Assembly (NCBI GenBank): GCA_013322215.1
Contig: JAAMEZ010000014.1
Location: 1 to 64,000, forward strand
Direction of reading: 5' to 3'
Source of the DNA: Martinezella rhizogenes
Lineage (GTDB): Bacteria > Pseudomonadota > Alphaproteobacteria > Rhizobiales > Rhizobiaceae
DNA: 64,000 nt
In this document: positions 14,697-24,063 of the stretch, piece by piece
How positions within the stretch are numbered: the first letter of the stretch is position 1
Layout: every line of letters begins with the position of its first letter
Notes under the pieces: model-generated
Told to the model about the DNA's origin: nothing
Database searches by the model: none
The model's input: only the letters and a program-made list of their open reading frames with translations
Program-made: the position numbers and the translations under genes

Positions 14697-15947
14697 TTAA
14701 TCGCCCCAGAGACAAGATAGCGGTATCGCCGCAAGGTTATCACCAAATGGCAGGATCTTGTCGCCGTCATACAGAACCCAACCCGTCTTGAAGGCGCGAC
14801 CTGTAGCTGCTCCTAATTTGCGTAAGCCTTTGAAATCTGCCGCGGTCACCGTTGCCGCGGCCTTGACTTCCAGTCCAATCATATTGCCAGTTTCGTCTTC
14901 GAGAACGATATCTACTTCGTCCTGATCCTTATCCCGATAGTGATGGTAGGTTATTTGAACTTCGCTCCACGTCGCAAGCCGGAGGATTTCACCAGCGACA
15001 AACGTCTCCAACAATGAGCCGAATAATCCTCGGTCACGTGAAATTCGATCAATTGTCAACCCAACAAGCGCAGCTAGGAGACCACTATCGAGAAAGAGGA
15101 GCTTTGGCGTCTTAACAAGACGCTTCAACGGATTTCGAAACCAGGGCTCGATGCGACGAATGAGGAACAATTGTTCAAATAGCCCTATATAACGCCGAGC
15201 GGTCTTGTCATCGATACCGACCTGGCCCGCCAATTGGGTGAAATTGAGCAACTGTCCTGAATGATGCGCAAGTGCCCGAAGAAGCTGCGGCATCTGGTCC
15301 AGGCGTTCGACGTCGGCAATTTCCCGCACATCTCGTTCAACGATGGCGCGTATGTATTCTCTAGCCCATGCGGATCGACGACGGGGATCGCTGCGGCCCA
15401 CCATCTCAGGGTATCCGCCGATGAGCACTCGCTCGATCAATGCGTTTCCGATCGTTGGATTGCGAGGAGCTATGACCGTTCCAGCAAAAGCAGAATCGAG
15501 GAAGTTCGACTGGTTACGTCGAATTTCGGATTGAGCTAGGGGCAATAAGGTGACGACCTCCATGCGCCCAGCCAAACTGTCGGAAATCGTCGGGAGTGCG
15601 AGAATATTTGCCGAGCCGGTTAACAAAAATCGGCCGGGGCGCCGATCGTTGTCAACAGCCTGTTTTATGGCACGCAGCAGCTCCGGCGCACGCTGCACTT
15701 CATCTAGGATAGCGGTATCAATCTGACGAATGAAGCCGACTGGATCGGTCTTTGCTGACAGTAAGGTCGTTTCGTCATCTAAAGTGAAATAGGGACGATC
15801 TGTCTGGAGCAAGGTTCGGGCCAACGTTGTCTTGCCGCACTGACGTGGTCCGTTCACGAGTACTACTGGCGTATCTTCCAAGGCAACCCTAATTTGCTCG
15901 GCTACGCCTCTCGGATAAAGGAGGTTAGAGGGATTTTCCGCTTGCAA
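14697..15947 (-). CDS. AAA ATPase with C-terminal DUF4143 domain
   Basis: A 416-residue protein of the AAA/DUF4143 family. Walker A is GPRQCGKT near residue 34, Walker B is AILDEVQ near residue 80 and a sensor-1-like LLTGSAN follows. The C-terminal half is the DUF4143 domain, with a winged-helix segment (LAHHSGQLLNFTQLAG, TARRYIGLFEQL) and a nuclease-like fold (E.....DEVDIVLE....IGLEVKA) resembling a PD-(D/E)XK core. TTG 15947 is chosen because AGGAGG is eight bases upstream. The role of this family is not established. It lies between repeats R3 and R4. Confidence 0.82.
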   Translation of the reverse strand: MQAENPSNLLYPRGVAEQIRVALEDTPVVLVNGPRQCGKTTLARTLLQTDRPYFTLDDETTLLSAKTDPVGFIRQIDTAILDEVQRAPELLRAIKQAVDNDRRPGRFLLTGSANILALPTISDSLAGRMEVVTLLPLAQSEIRRNQSNFLDSAFAGTVIAPRNPTIGNALIERVLIGGYPEMVGRSDPRRRSAWAREYIRAIVERDVREIADVERLDQMPQLLRALAHHSGQLLNFTQLAGQVGIDDKTARRYIGLFEQLFLIRRIEPWFRNPLKRLVKTPKLLFLDSGLLAALVGLTIDRISRDRGLFGSLLETFVAGEILRLATWSEVQITYHHYRDKDQDEVDIVLEDETGNMIGLEVKAAATVTAADFKGLRKLGAATGRAFKTGWVLYDGDKILPFGDNLAAIPLSCLWGD

Positions 15948-15989
15948 TCTACCTTCCTCCTGAGCGCTACCAAATTCTAAGATAGCCGA

Positions 15990-16070
15990 TGCGTTCAAGT
16001 CGGAACCTATATGCGTCCAATTCGGATTTCAAGTGCGTCCAATCCGGAGTTTTTACCCGTCCGTTTCGGA
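15990..16070. repeat. Four 15-bp direct repeats with exact 22-bp period
   Basis: Copies start at 15990 (TGCGTTCAAGTCGGA), 16012 (TGCGTCCAATTCGGA), 16034 (TGCGTCCAATCCGGA) and 16056 (CCCGTCCGTTTCGGA). The spacing of two helical turns is exact. They occupy the upstream region of the DUF4143 ATPase gene. Such iterons bind a protein cooperatively, as in plasmid origins, partition sites or the ends of IS21-type elements; which applies here is unknown. Confidence 0.75.
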
Positions 16071-16142
16071 AGCTCGATGTGGACACTGCCAGCTATCGAG
16101 AAGAGCAAGCGGGGGCCGGTAGAGTCTGCTTTTCAACTCCTA

Positions 16143-16164
16143 AGCTCTTGAACGGACTCGAACC
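16143..16164 (-). repeat. tRNA-3'-end-like repeat R4, beyond the ATPase module
   Basis: The minus strand reads GGTTCGAGTCC, G, TTCAAGAGC, T, the same 22-bp family as R1. Its minus-strand upstream neighbour (TGAATTATGCGGA, 16165-16185) also resembles that of R1 (AGAATATTGCGGA), so the homology extends into the anticodon/variable-loop region. Confidence 0.6.
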
Positions 16165-16189
16165 ACCGATCCGCATAATTCAGAACTCA

Positions 16190-16624
16190 ACTCGTTGATT
16201 TAGCGTGACAAGGGCGGCAGCGACAGCCTAAATTCGTGGCCTACGCCCAAGCTTGCCCATTGGCTCTGTCTGTCTCAACCTTTCAAATCCGACACCGCGG
16301 CGGCGCTGGCCGTCATGAACAAACTGTTCGAAGAGCGCAAAGAGGCGGGCCGGCAATCGTGAAGGAGATCTTGATACCAATCCAGCTTCAGGAGAAGGGC
16401 GAAACCGTCATCACAACGATTGGCGGTTCCAAACACGAATATTCATACGAACGATCGCACGACGGATACTGATACGTCACTATGCTTGTGCGCACCACTC
16501 GCCAAGCACAAGATCGCTCCTGCAATCAGGTCACGCCGCTGGCACGGTCTGGCGTCTCGAGCATGCACTCCGTTCGAATCGAACGGATCCCCGCTTCCTC
16601 GCAAGATCGTACAATTTCCGGCAA
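16190..16624. other. Gap with probable gene relics
   Basis: No intact gene is supported. A plus-strand segment near 16285-16352 reads as a plausible C-terminus (SDTAAALAVMNKLFEERKEAGRQS) directly followed by another broken frame. This suggests decayed coding DNA. A partial palindrome CCGTTC-GAATC-GAACGG lies at 16572-16588. Confidence 0.35.
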
Positions 16625-16930
16625 TCAGCGTTTTGTATCAATGAACGACGGATCGCCTGAAAACACTGGAATGAATCTTCTATCATGTTGTTTTCCGGCA
16701 AATATCTGCGCTAGTCGGCCGGCCTCCAACCGTTCAATGTCTCGCGGATACATAAAACCAACGGCCTCGCTCAAACAAATGCGACCATTGAGCGCTTCCA
16801 GGTAGACTGTGATCATTTTATCGAATGCTTTATGCGCGCGACGTTTTGATTCACGATCCAAAAGCTCCCAATTGTCGTAGAAAACGGCAAGGGCCTCCTC
16901 ACGCGCCAGCTTATGCCTCTTTGTTTTCAA
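16625..16930 (-). CDS. Hypothetical 101-residue protein
   Basis: A charged helical protein starting at TTG 16930, with a GGGGGAG ribosome-binding-like run three to four bases before it. No family is recognised. The central part (RRAHKAFDKMITVYLEALNGRICLSEA) is coherent, and its codon use looks coding. It is bounded by relic DNA on both sides and could itself be a remnant. Confidence 0.4.
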   Translation of the reverse strand: MKTKRHKLAREEALAVFYDNWELLDRESKRRAHKAFDKMITVYLEALNGRICLSEAVGFMYPRDIERLEAGRLAQIFAGKQHDRRFIPVFSGDPSFIDTKR

Positions 16931-17004
16931 AGCTCCCCCTTCATCGCTCGCGTGAGCCTTTTGCTGGGAATGATGCCCCCGAAACCTCGCCTGTATTCTT
17001 CATC

Positions 17005-17229
17005 TCAGACGGAAAACGATTCAAAAGTGGCACGCAAGCAGTCTGGTTCGGCCTCCCGAGCCAAGCCACTGCTCGAAACCCAACAAGCCAATGGATCCTT
17101 GACGAGCACCTCCCACCGGACGGCTTCCATTTCATGACAGATATTCGATAAACGGCTTCGGGATAATCCGCTGATCGTTGCCGGATTCATTTCACGCAGG
17201 AAAACGAAATATATCGTGTCACGATCCAT
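17005..17229 (-). CDS. Possible small hypothetical protein
   Basis: A frame of 74 residues from ATG 17229 (MDRDTIYFVFLREMNP at the N-terminus) with a plausible amino-acid mix but no clear ribosome binding site and no recognised family. A longer version begins at TTG 17256. It may be a fragment. The following 17257-17621 contains nothing I can support. Confidence 0.25.
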   Translation of the reverse strand: MDRDTIYFVFLREMNPATISGLSRSRLSNICHEMEAVRWEVLVKDPLACWVSSSGLAREAEPDCLRATFESFSV

Positions 17230-17621
17230 TTCAATCGTGAGAGTGCGCTCGATCAATTGGCGTCCACACGATTCTGGCCTCGGCTCGCAACCTCAAGGGT
17301 TCTTAGGCCGCATGCATCACATGATCCCAAGTGAACCCGGGACCAACCAAATAGCGCTAAACGGAACTACAGATCTCGCGGCCAACAAGCGCCATTCGCT
17401 TCGACGACGAAACCTCTTTGACACCGGCGGGCCTTCTCCTTTTCCGAGGTCAATGATTGTTCAGATGATTGTTGCCGATTGGATCTGACCAGCCTTCAAC
17501 GCTGATTGCTCCGGCATGCGGTCCTTTTGCCCGACTTCATCAAAAGTCGCAATGACTCCAGCAGTCGCATTCACGCCGGAAGCCGGCGCGAACACACTCC
17601 CCCGATGTGCTTTTGTTCGGA

Positions 17622-18023
17622 TCAGAATGCTCTATCGTTTCTGATATCGCTTTCGATACGCGCGACGCAACCCTCTACTTTTGCCAGGAGAATTTCGAAG
17701 TCGATGGGTTTGGTCAAATAATCGGCCGCCCCTGCCCGTAAACCCATGACAATATTTTGCTTGTCGGTCATTGCGGTCAGGAAAATGAACGGGATGTTGG
17801 CAAGCTGCGGATAATTGATCTGAATTTCCGCAAGCAGTTGATGGCCGTCCATTTCGGGCATGGTGATATCGCAAATGACGATATCCGGCCATTTAGCCAC
17901 CAAGATTTCCAGACCTTCGCGGCCGTTTGCGGCCTCCAATGTCTTAAAGCCGGCCTCGGTCAGCTCTTCGACGATCAACCCTCTGATTTCCGCCTCGTCA
18001 TCAATACATAGAATAGTGGTCAT
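17622..18023 (-). CDS. CheY-like response regulator
   Basis: A 133-residue single receiver domain. DDE at residues 8-10 forms the acidic pocket, IVICDITMPEMDG holds the phosphoacceptor Asp52 region, T83 follows LTAM, and the KPID motif holds the conserved Lys. There is no output domain. It begins 19 bases after the stop of the histidine kinase and is probably its partner. A following effector is not evident, so it may act by protein contact like CheY or DivK. Confidence 0.9.
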   Translation of the reverse strand: MTTILCIDDEAEIRGLIVEELTEAGFKTLEAANGREGLEILVAKWPDIVICDITMPEMDGHQLLAEIQINYPQLANIPFIFLTAMTDKQNIVMGLRAGAADYLTKPIDFEILLAKVEGCVARIESDIRNDRAF

Positions 18024-18042
18024 TAGCTTGCCCTTTTGGCGA

Positions 18043-19266
18043 TTACGCTAGGTTCGTACGATCTGCTGCGATCTGAGGTTTCTCTTGAGATATCGGGAGC
18101 TTAACGATTAGGGAGGTTCCTCTTCCTTTCTGGGTATCGATTTCGATCGATCCGCCATGCAGATCGATAATCTTTTTCACCAAATACAGACCAAGACCGG
18201 TACCGGGAATTCCGCTGGAGGTCCGTGCGCGAAAATATCGCTGGAAGATCTTGGGCACGTCTTCGGCATCAATACCAACGCCGTGATCTTGCACGACGAT
18301 CACCACATGATTACCTTCCTGCCGACCTGTAACGTGGATGTCCGGGTGACGAGGGGCGTATTTTGTCGCGTTGGACAATAAATTGGAGAAGACCTGTTCG
18401 AGAGCAAATTTGTCGGCATCGATATGGTCGGGTAGGTTTTCAAGGTTCACAGTGATGCGATGCGATTTGCTGATCGTCGCCTCGCGCTGACAACAGGATT
18501 CGAGTAGGGCTCTTAGGGCGCATCGATCATAACGAATTGCAATTGTTCCATTATCCATTCGGCCTGCGGCGAGAATACTTTCCATCAAATCGACAATTCT
18601 CGCGACGGATGATCGTATCTGTTCCGCTTTATCTCGGACGAATTGGGAAGAGATTTCTCCCTTCGCGCGCAGCAGGCGTTGTGCGGCTCCATCAATAATG
18701 GCCAAGGGGGTGCGAAACTCATGGGAGGCGAGTGCAACGAATTGGCGCTGGAGTTCATTGATGTTGCGCTCCTGTTGCAGGAGGCGCTCCAACTCGCGAG
18801 CCTGCTCTTCGACCTCTCTCGTTCTCAAGGCAACGGTCGCTTCAAGCGTTTCCTTGTGTCGCACGAGGATCTCGGCATTTCGAACGCTCTCGGAGATATC
18901 CTCATGGGTGGCAACGTAGCGGCCATCGGCCATGGAACTATGCGTAATGCGGATCACTCGCCCATCTTGCAGGGCGACATCCTGGCTCGCTCTTCCGCCC
19001 CGTTGCGCAGCCAATCCGATCACATCGAAATATGTCGCTGTGTGAAGAGGCCCATTTCCTAGCTGCGAGCGATAGTTGAGTATCGTTTGAAGCGTCGTAC
19101 CGGCGACGGTCAAGTCCTTCCCCAGGCTATACATGTCAGCATAGGAAAGGTTGCACAAAATTAACCTCTTATCGGCCGAAAACATGCATAGCCCATGTGG
19201 CATGTTGTCGAGCGCGATATCGAGCAGGCCATCTGTCTGGCCAATAGCCCATTGTTCTACATCCAT
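18043..19266 (-). CDS. Sensor histidine kinase (PAS-HisKA-HATPase)
   Basis: A 407-residue soluble kinase without membrane helices. The N-terminal PAS-like domain (about 15-130: ALDNMPHGLCMFSADKRLILCN) is of the PAS-7 type, with a second sensory stretch and a coiled coil to about residue 175. The H-box is FVALASHEFRTPLAII. The ATP-binding domain has DHGVGIDAEDVPKIFQRY and GTGLGLYLVKKI. ATG 19266 is chosen, since the sequence upstream is unlike the family. It is cotranscribed with the response regulator at 17622. The signal is unknown and presumably cytoplasmic. Confidence 0.9.
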   Translation of the reverse strand: MDVEQWAIGQTDGLLDIALDNMPHGLCMFSADKRLILCNLSYADMYSLGKDLTVAGTTLQTILNYRSQLGNGPLHTATYFDVIGLAAQRGGRASQDVALQDGRVIRITHSSMADGRYVATHEDISESVRNAEILVRHKETLEATVALRTREVEEQARELERLLQQERNINELQRQFVALASHEFRTPLAIIDGAAQRLLRAKGEISSQFVRDKAEQIRSSVARIVDLMESILAAGRMDNGTIAIRYDRCALRALLESCCQREATISKSHRITVNLENLPDHIDADKFALEQVFSNLLSNATKYAPRHPDIHVTGRQEGNHVVIVVQDHGVGIDAEDVPKIFQRYFRARTSSGIPGTGLGLYLVKKIIDLHGGSIEIDTQKGRGTSLIVKLPISQEKPQIAADRTNLA

Positions 19267-19471
19267 TGAGGCCCAACCCTCCCATCTCCTCACGTGAAAA
19301 TAAATTTATAATACTAATTTTGCGTTGCAGACCGCCCGCCTCCACACCAGCAGCAGTTCGATCGAGCGAACGTAAAATTGCGATAATGACGGCAAGGAGA
19401 CGCTAACAAACTGCCTGGTACAATTGACTGTTCTATATTGCGAACGAAACATCTTCCGTGGGTGATTGGAG

Positions 19472-20731
19472 ATGAAACTGCACAAGAACGAGGTTCCAGC
19501 TAACGAGCCGGATATTGATTTGAAAATCCAGCAGAGCGCATCGACATCCCTGCCCATAGGAGAGGTGGAACAGCTCCTTAACGGTCGCACCCGAGACGTA
19601 CGGCTGAAGGGTGAGCTTCTTCGCCTCTTTCAGGAGCGTTCCTGGCCGCGAACCGCCAAGATCATCCGCTCATGGATGATTTGGGTAACGTTCATAGACC
19701 TGCTTACGTTGGGGCTGAACGCGATCCTGCTTCCGAGACCGGTCGCACTCTCCATGCTCGCGCCGGCTTGCATTTTACTTCCCGCGGCTTTGGGTACGGC
19801 CTTTTTCTGGAGAAAACCAGGCGTGCCCAGACTTCAGATAGCCGCCCTTCTAGCCGGCTTGTTCTTCATTCTCCTCTCCGTTGCGCTGGTCGGCGTTACC
19901 GCCGGAGGCGAATTTTACGAGCGGCATTTGAACATCATGTTGTTCGTGGCCATTTCCGCGATCATTATCTTTGCCATCCCGCTACCGGCGACGACGGCCA
20001 TTGCGGCGATGGCTCTGGGTCTTTATCTCTTCTTCCAGATCCATAATCCGAGCATCACCGTCGGAAGCGTGGAGGCGGCCACCTTGTTTTTTACTGCCGG
20101 CATCATTGCGACGATAGTATCGCGGCGCACCATGACCATCCTAGCGCAAAAGGCCTTTCTTCTCGAACTCCGGGATCGAAGTCGCGTAGCGGAATTGGCT
20201 GCAGCGAACGCACGCCTTGAGCTCCTGGCAAGAACCGATCCACTCACCGGCATCGCCAACCGGCGTTGGATGATGGAACTGCTCAATCGCCTTTGGGATG
20301 CAGGGGCCGAAACGGGAGGTATTGCCCTATTGATGTGCGACATCGATCATTTCAAGGCCCTGAATGACAGCCTCGGTCATGGCGAGGGCGATCGCTGCCT
20401 CGTAAAGGTCGCTGGCATCATTCAGAGCAACTTGAGAGGAAGCCATGATCATGCGGCGCGCTACGGGGGTGAGGAATTCCTGGTCGTGCTTCCCAGTATC
20501 GCGGAAGAGGAAGCAATTGACGTCGCCAAACAAATCCGAGAAAGCGTCGAAATCGCATCCCTTCCGAATCCCGCTTCGCGAGTCTCATCTTATGTCACGG
20601 TTAGCATCGGTGTGAGCCACGTGGAAAATATCCAAAATGCCACGCCGGAACAGCTTCAAAGCCAAGCAGATCAGGCACTTTATCGCGCTAAGGAATCGGG
20701 CCGAAATCGCGTCGTATCCTGTGGTCACTGA
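19472..20731 (+). CDS. Diguanylate cyclase with N-terminal membrane domain
   Basis: A 419-residue enzyme that would make c-di-GMP. The N-terminal 60 residues are soluble. About six membrane helices follow (70-215), and the GGDEF domain occupies roughly 245-415 with the active-site signature RYGGEEF near residue 332 and the substrate-binding MCDIDHFKALND. No RxxD product-inhibition site is obvious. It is intact, unlike the close paralogue at 24791-26066. It converges with an HD-GYP phosphodiesterase gene, so synthesis and breakdown of c-di-GMP are encoded together. Confidence 0.93.
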   Translation: MKLHKNEVPANEPDIDLKIQQSASTSLPIGEVEQLLNGRTRDVRLKGELLRLFQERSWPRTAKIIRSWMIWVTFIDLLTLGLNAILLPRPVALSMLAPACILLPAALGTAFFWRKPGVPRLQIAALLAGLFFILLSVALVGVTAGGEFYERHLNIMLFVAISAIIIFAIPLPATTAIAAMALGLYLFFQIHNPSITVGSVEAATLFFTAGIIATIVSRRTMTILAQKAFLLELRDRSRVAELAAANARLELLARTDPLTGIANRRWMMELLNRLWDAGAETGGIALLMCDIDHFKALNDSLGHGEGDRCLVKVAGIIQSNLRGSHDHAARYGGEEFLVVLPSIAEEEAIDVAKQIRESVEIASLPNPASRVSSYVTVSIGVSHVENIQNATPEQLQSQADQALYRAKESGRNRVVSCGH

Positions 20732-20877
20732 GCGACTTCAAGACTTCGTGGGACACACGGCAGGCCACGCTGAGACTACTCGACGGCCCGTTAAGGCGCA
20801 GCAGCGACCCATCGTTTGCTGCTGTCGTGGTTGATTTTCTATACAGGCATGGCTTTCGGCTTGACCATCAAGAACGG

Positions 20878-21843
20878 CTAATGGAGGGTACCGTTGATAA
20901 TCATCCTTGACACAAAGGCTGCCAGCAAATCTGGGTCGAAATGGCCCGGCGAATTCATCATCAAGTTAATCGCCTCGGCCTGTGACCAGGCTCTCTTGTA
21001 GGGCCTTACAGTTGTGAGAGCATCATAGACATCACAAATTGCACCGATGCGAGCCATATAGGGTATCTTCTCCCCGGCCAGACGGCGGGGATAGCCGGAG
21101 CCATCGAACTTCTCATGATGATACAAGCAGATATCGAGGACCTGGTGCGGCGTGCTTTCGATCCTCGATATCATTTGATAGCCGCGCTGCGGATGGGTGC
21201 GAACGATGGCGATTTCTTCAGGCGTCAACTGTGTTGTCTTCGACAGGATGGCGTGGGGCAATGCCATCTTGCCAAGATCGTGGACAAGACCTCCCACTCC
21301 GAGAAGTCGTACATCACCTTCGCCTAGTCCCAGATTCCGGCCAAACGCGACCATTAGCGCACTCACCGCAAACGAGTGAAGAAAAGTCACCTCGTCATGC
21401 TCCTTGAGTCTTGCGATTGCAACCATCGCGCCTGCGTTACTCATGGCCTCCGACATGATGCTATTCACCGCCATGTCCGCAGCGCTAGCAGAGAAGATGC
21501 CATTGATCCTGGCGTCCGACAGGACGTTACGAATGTGAGGTTTCGTTTTCTCCAACGACTGCCGCGCGGCCTCGATGGCCTTCATCGAGAATGAGGCAAG
21601 AAGCTCCCTTTCGAAGTGGCTCCTTGTGAAGGAGGGTGACGGTAGCGCTTCCTGTTCAACATCAGCACCCTTCCGCACGTTGATGACCACGCTCATGGCA
21701 TTGTAGTTCATCATGCGGTCGATCTCGGAGCGTGAAGAAATCAGGGATGGGACGAATTCTCGCACCGATCCATGCGTTTCGCTTTCCACGTCCTCCACAA
21801 ACATCCCCACCCGCAGTTGGTGAAGCCTGATCCGCTTTCGCAT
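20878..21843 (-). CDS. HD-GYP c-di-GMP phosphodiesterase
   Basis: A 321-residue protein. The N-terminal DUF3391-like domain (IRLHQLRVGMFVEDVE) is followed by an HD-GYP domain (about 130-315). The metal-binding HD pair is in LVHDLGKM, the conserved HP is in VRTHPQRGY, and the GYP motif is in HHEKFDGSGYP. These enzymes hydrolyse c-di-GMP to pGpG or GMP. No membrane segment is present. It faces the diguanylate cyclase. The spacing and orientation suggest separate promoters. Confidence 0.92.
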   Translation of the reverse strand: MRKRIRLHQLRVGMFVEDVESETHGSVREFVPSLISSRSEIDRMMNYNAMSVVINVRKGADVEQEALPSPSFTRSHFERELLASFSMKAIEAARQSLEKTKPHIRNVLSDARINGIFSASAADMAVNSIMSEAMSNAGAMVAIARLKEHDEVTFLHSFAVSALMVAFGRNLGLGEGDVRLLGVGGLVHDLGKMALPHAILSKTTQLTPEEIAIVRTHPQRGYQMISRIESTPHQVLDICLYHHEKFDGSGYPRRLAGEKIPYMARIGAICDVYDALTTVRPYKRAWSQAEAINLMMNSPGHFDPDLLAAFVSRMIINGTLH

Positions 21844-22353
21844 CGTTCAGAACACCCGGAGTATCAATACAATCGTAGCACGCAGTCAAGCACCCATGCG
21901 TTAACAGACGGCGAAGTGATTATAGTGCATTCGAAACTTTTTCGCGTTTTCTAACCGCGCCTGTGCTGACCAGGTTTCGATCGCGCCGCAAGACTGGTCG
22001 CTGTTGCAAGGCCATTGACTCGCAGTATGCCCAGCATGTGCAGCCGTTGCGGATGAGCATATCTGTTTTCCGCTTCGCCCGCTTACCTCATGGTCGCCGT
22101 TGAAGTACCCCCACCATTCATGGATCATGTAGAGAGAAGGCGGCCAAGGCTATTCCTATCGCTAATGGGCCGGCCGCAAGCCAATAGTGTGCATCGGTGC
22201 CTAGCAAACCGAGGCAGAAAAGCGTCAAGTCTACCCTCGCCGGTCGTGAGGGGCGCGAATGCTCGCGAGTTCGGTTCACAAGTCGACAAAAAATTTGCCG
22301 TACCGTTGAATTATATCGTATTGCGACATAATTTGCTGCTTGGAGGACTGCTT
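21844..22353. other. 510-bp gap without recognisable gene
   Basis: No frame here has both a ribosome binding site and coherent protein character. The plus-strand frame entering the gene at 22354 is open from 22090 but its upstream part has no coding character. Confidence 0.5.
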
Positions 22354-22617
22354 ATGCCAGAGACAAGCCACGACACAACATCGGATTTGGAATTGTTTGC
22401 GCGGCGTCTCGCCAGAGGTGCGAAGCTCAAGCACACTCCCCAGCATTCGCCCACCGCCGACGAACTCGCGGATCTTAGGCATGTGCTTGATTTGCGCCTT
22501 CAATCCGGCGGGATGGACTTGAAACTTCTGGCTCTGGAATGGCGATATGACGTCGTACTTTTGCTCGATCACATGCGTCATTGGATGTTCGAAGTGGATC
22601 GAGGGTTCGACCGATGA
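22354..22617 (+). CDS. Hypothetical 87-residue protein
   Basis: A small acidic soluble protein with three predicted helices. ATG 22354 has TTGGAGGA ten bases upstream. No family is recognised. It converges with the orphan atpB gene, whose stop lies 16 bases away. Confidence 0.55.
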   Translation: MPETSHDTTSDLELFARRLARGAKLKHTPQHSPTADELADLRHVLDLRLQSGGMDLKLLALEWRYDVVLLLDHMRHWMFEVDRGFDR

Positions 22618-22633
22618 GAACTGCGATAATATC

Positions 22634-23383
22634 TCAATGGCCGCCGGGATGGATTGCGTCATTGAGGTACAAGCAAGTCAGCAGTGCAAAAACATAGGCC
22701 TGCAGGAAGGCCATGAGAAACTCAAGACCAGTGAGGGCGACGGTCATGGCCAAGGGAAAAATTGCACCGCCGACGCCGAGCGTGCCCAGGGCGCCGAGCG
22801 AGGCGACGAAGCCTGCAAATACCTTGAGCGTAATATGGCCCGCAAGCATGTTAGCAAAAAGACGAACCGAGTGGGAAATCGGTCGCGTTAGGAACGAGAT
22901 GATTTCGATCATCACGACCAGCGGTAACAATATGCGCGGCACGCCCTTCGGGACGAAAAAGTTCAGGAAGCCGAAGCCATGCTTCCAGAAGCCGTAGATG
23001 ATAACGGTCACAATGACGAATAGCGCCAGCGCGAAGGTGACGATGATCTGGCTTGTAACCGTATAGAAGTAAGGAAACATGCCGAGCAGATTCGCGGTCA
23101 GCACGAACATGAACAGACAGAAGACCATCGGGAAGAACTTCATCCCCTGCTTCCCCGCCCCTTCGTTGAGCATCGATGCGATAAATTCGTAAGACATTTC
23201 CGCCACGGACTGTAGGCGGGTCGGAATGACGCTCCGGCCGGAGGTGGCGAAATAGAGGAAACCTGCGGATATGAGCGCCGCAGCCACCATGAAAAGGGAC
23301 GCGTTGGTGAACGAAAAGTCGATTCCCTCGATATTGATCGGCACGATCTTGTAAATTAGGAACTGATGAGTTGGCCCGTTCAT
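22634..23383 (-). CDS. atpB: Orphan ATP synthase F0 subunit a
   Basis: A 249-residue subunit a of the F1F0 ATP synthase, full length with five to six membrane helices. The essential arginine is in [12 protein letters not shown] (helix 4), and the last helix carries [26 protein letters not shown]. No other atp gene (atpE, atpF, atpI) is present, although subunit a is normally encoded in the atpIBEF operon. It may be an alternative subunit used in special conditions. ATG 23383 has a GAGAGAGAG stretch upstream. Confidence 0.92.
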   Translation of the reverse strand: MNGPTHQFLIYKIVPINIEGIDFSFTNASLFMVAAALISAGFLYFATSGRSVIPTRLQSVAEMSYEFIASMLNEGAGKQGMKFFPMVFCLFMFVLTANLLGMFPYFYTVTSQIIVTFALALFVIVTVIIYGFWKHGFGFLNFFVPKGVPRILLPLVVMIEIISFLTRPISHSVRLFANMLAGHITLKVFAGFVASLGALGTLGVGGAIFPLAMTVALTGLEFLMAFLQAYVFALLTCLYLNDAIHPGGH

Positions 23384-23583
23384 CACGCTTGCTCTCTCTC
23401 ATTTGTTCGCCGTTGCGACGGTACTCGATTGACGCCGGCACAATGGCGCCTAGACCTCGCGTCCGGCTGCTTTGCTGCAAATCTTCTTGCGCTTCATACG
23501 GCGCATGAGGAGCGGGATGATGTCGCATTACGGAATGCGATTAATTTGTCACGGAGCGCGCTGCTATGTAGCAGCGCCTATTT

Positions 23584-23606
23584 TATAGATCGTGCTACGA
23601 TATATA
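23584..23606. promoter_or_regulatory. AT-rich palindrome between atpB and csbD genes
   Basis: ATCGT-GCT-ACGAT (23589-23601) is flanked by TATAG and ATATA. It is a possible operator in the 23384-23847 divergent region, which holds no gene. It resembles the layout of the 52-60-kb operators but not their sequence. Confidence 0.45.
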
Positions 23607-23847
23607 TCAAGCTTCGGCGAAAGGCATTGTCGTCCATCGGACAACCTTGGGATAACCACTTGGCTCACTTCGCGTATCGTGACCAGAGCGTACTAAGGGT
23701 CGTGGGCCGTGACACCCTGATTGTGTCGGCACCGCGAACAGCGGGTTTACGCGCGCTGGAACTCGCATTGCAATCAATGCCGACGACATCTGGACAATTC
23801 GCTTCCTCGCGCATTGATCCTCGGTAACCCAAAAAGGAGGGATTCTC

Positions 23848-24051
23848 ATGGATTGGAATCGTGTCGAGGGCAACTGGAAGCAGGTTAAAGGCAAGGTTAA
23901 GGAGCAATGGGGCAAGCTTACAGACGACGATCTTGACCAAATCGCCGGCAGGCGCGATCAGCTCGAAGGTAAAATCCAGGAGCGATACGGCCTCGCGAAG
24001 GATCGCACGAAATCCGACGTTGACGATTGGTATGGCCGTCAGACCTGGTAA
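23848..24051 (+). CDS. CsbD-family stress protein
   Basis: A 67-residue CsbD/YjbJ-like protein, full length: MDWNRVEGNWKQVKGKVKEQWGKLTDDD with the typical WK.-GK.KE.WG.LT pattern, then a second helix pair. CsbD proteins are highly expressed in general stress and have no defined activity. AAGGAGG is eight bases before the ATG. A strong intrinsic terminator follows at once. No EcfG promoter match was found upstream. Confidence 0.93.
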   Translation: MDWNRVEGNWKQVKGKVKEQWGKLTDDDLDQIAGRRDQLEGKIQERYGLAKDRTKSDVDDWYGRQTW

Positions 24052-24063
24052 GAAATCGAAAGG

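Noticed and set aside
14697..15947. IstB-type transposition helper for the iterons
   Set aside because: The protein has a DUF4143 C-terminus and not the IstB fold or an adjacent IstA.
11976..16164. Integron attC array
   Set aside because: Boundaries lack the paired GTTRRRY/RYYYAAC core sites and no IntI is in the window. The repeats fit a tRNA T-arm better.
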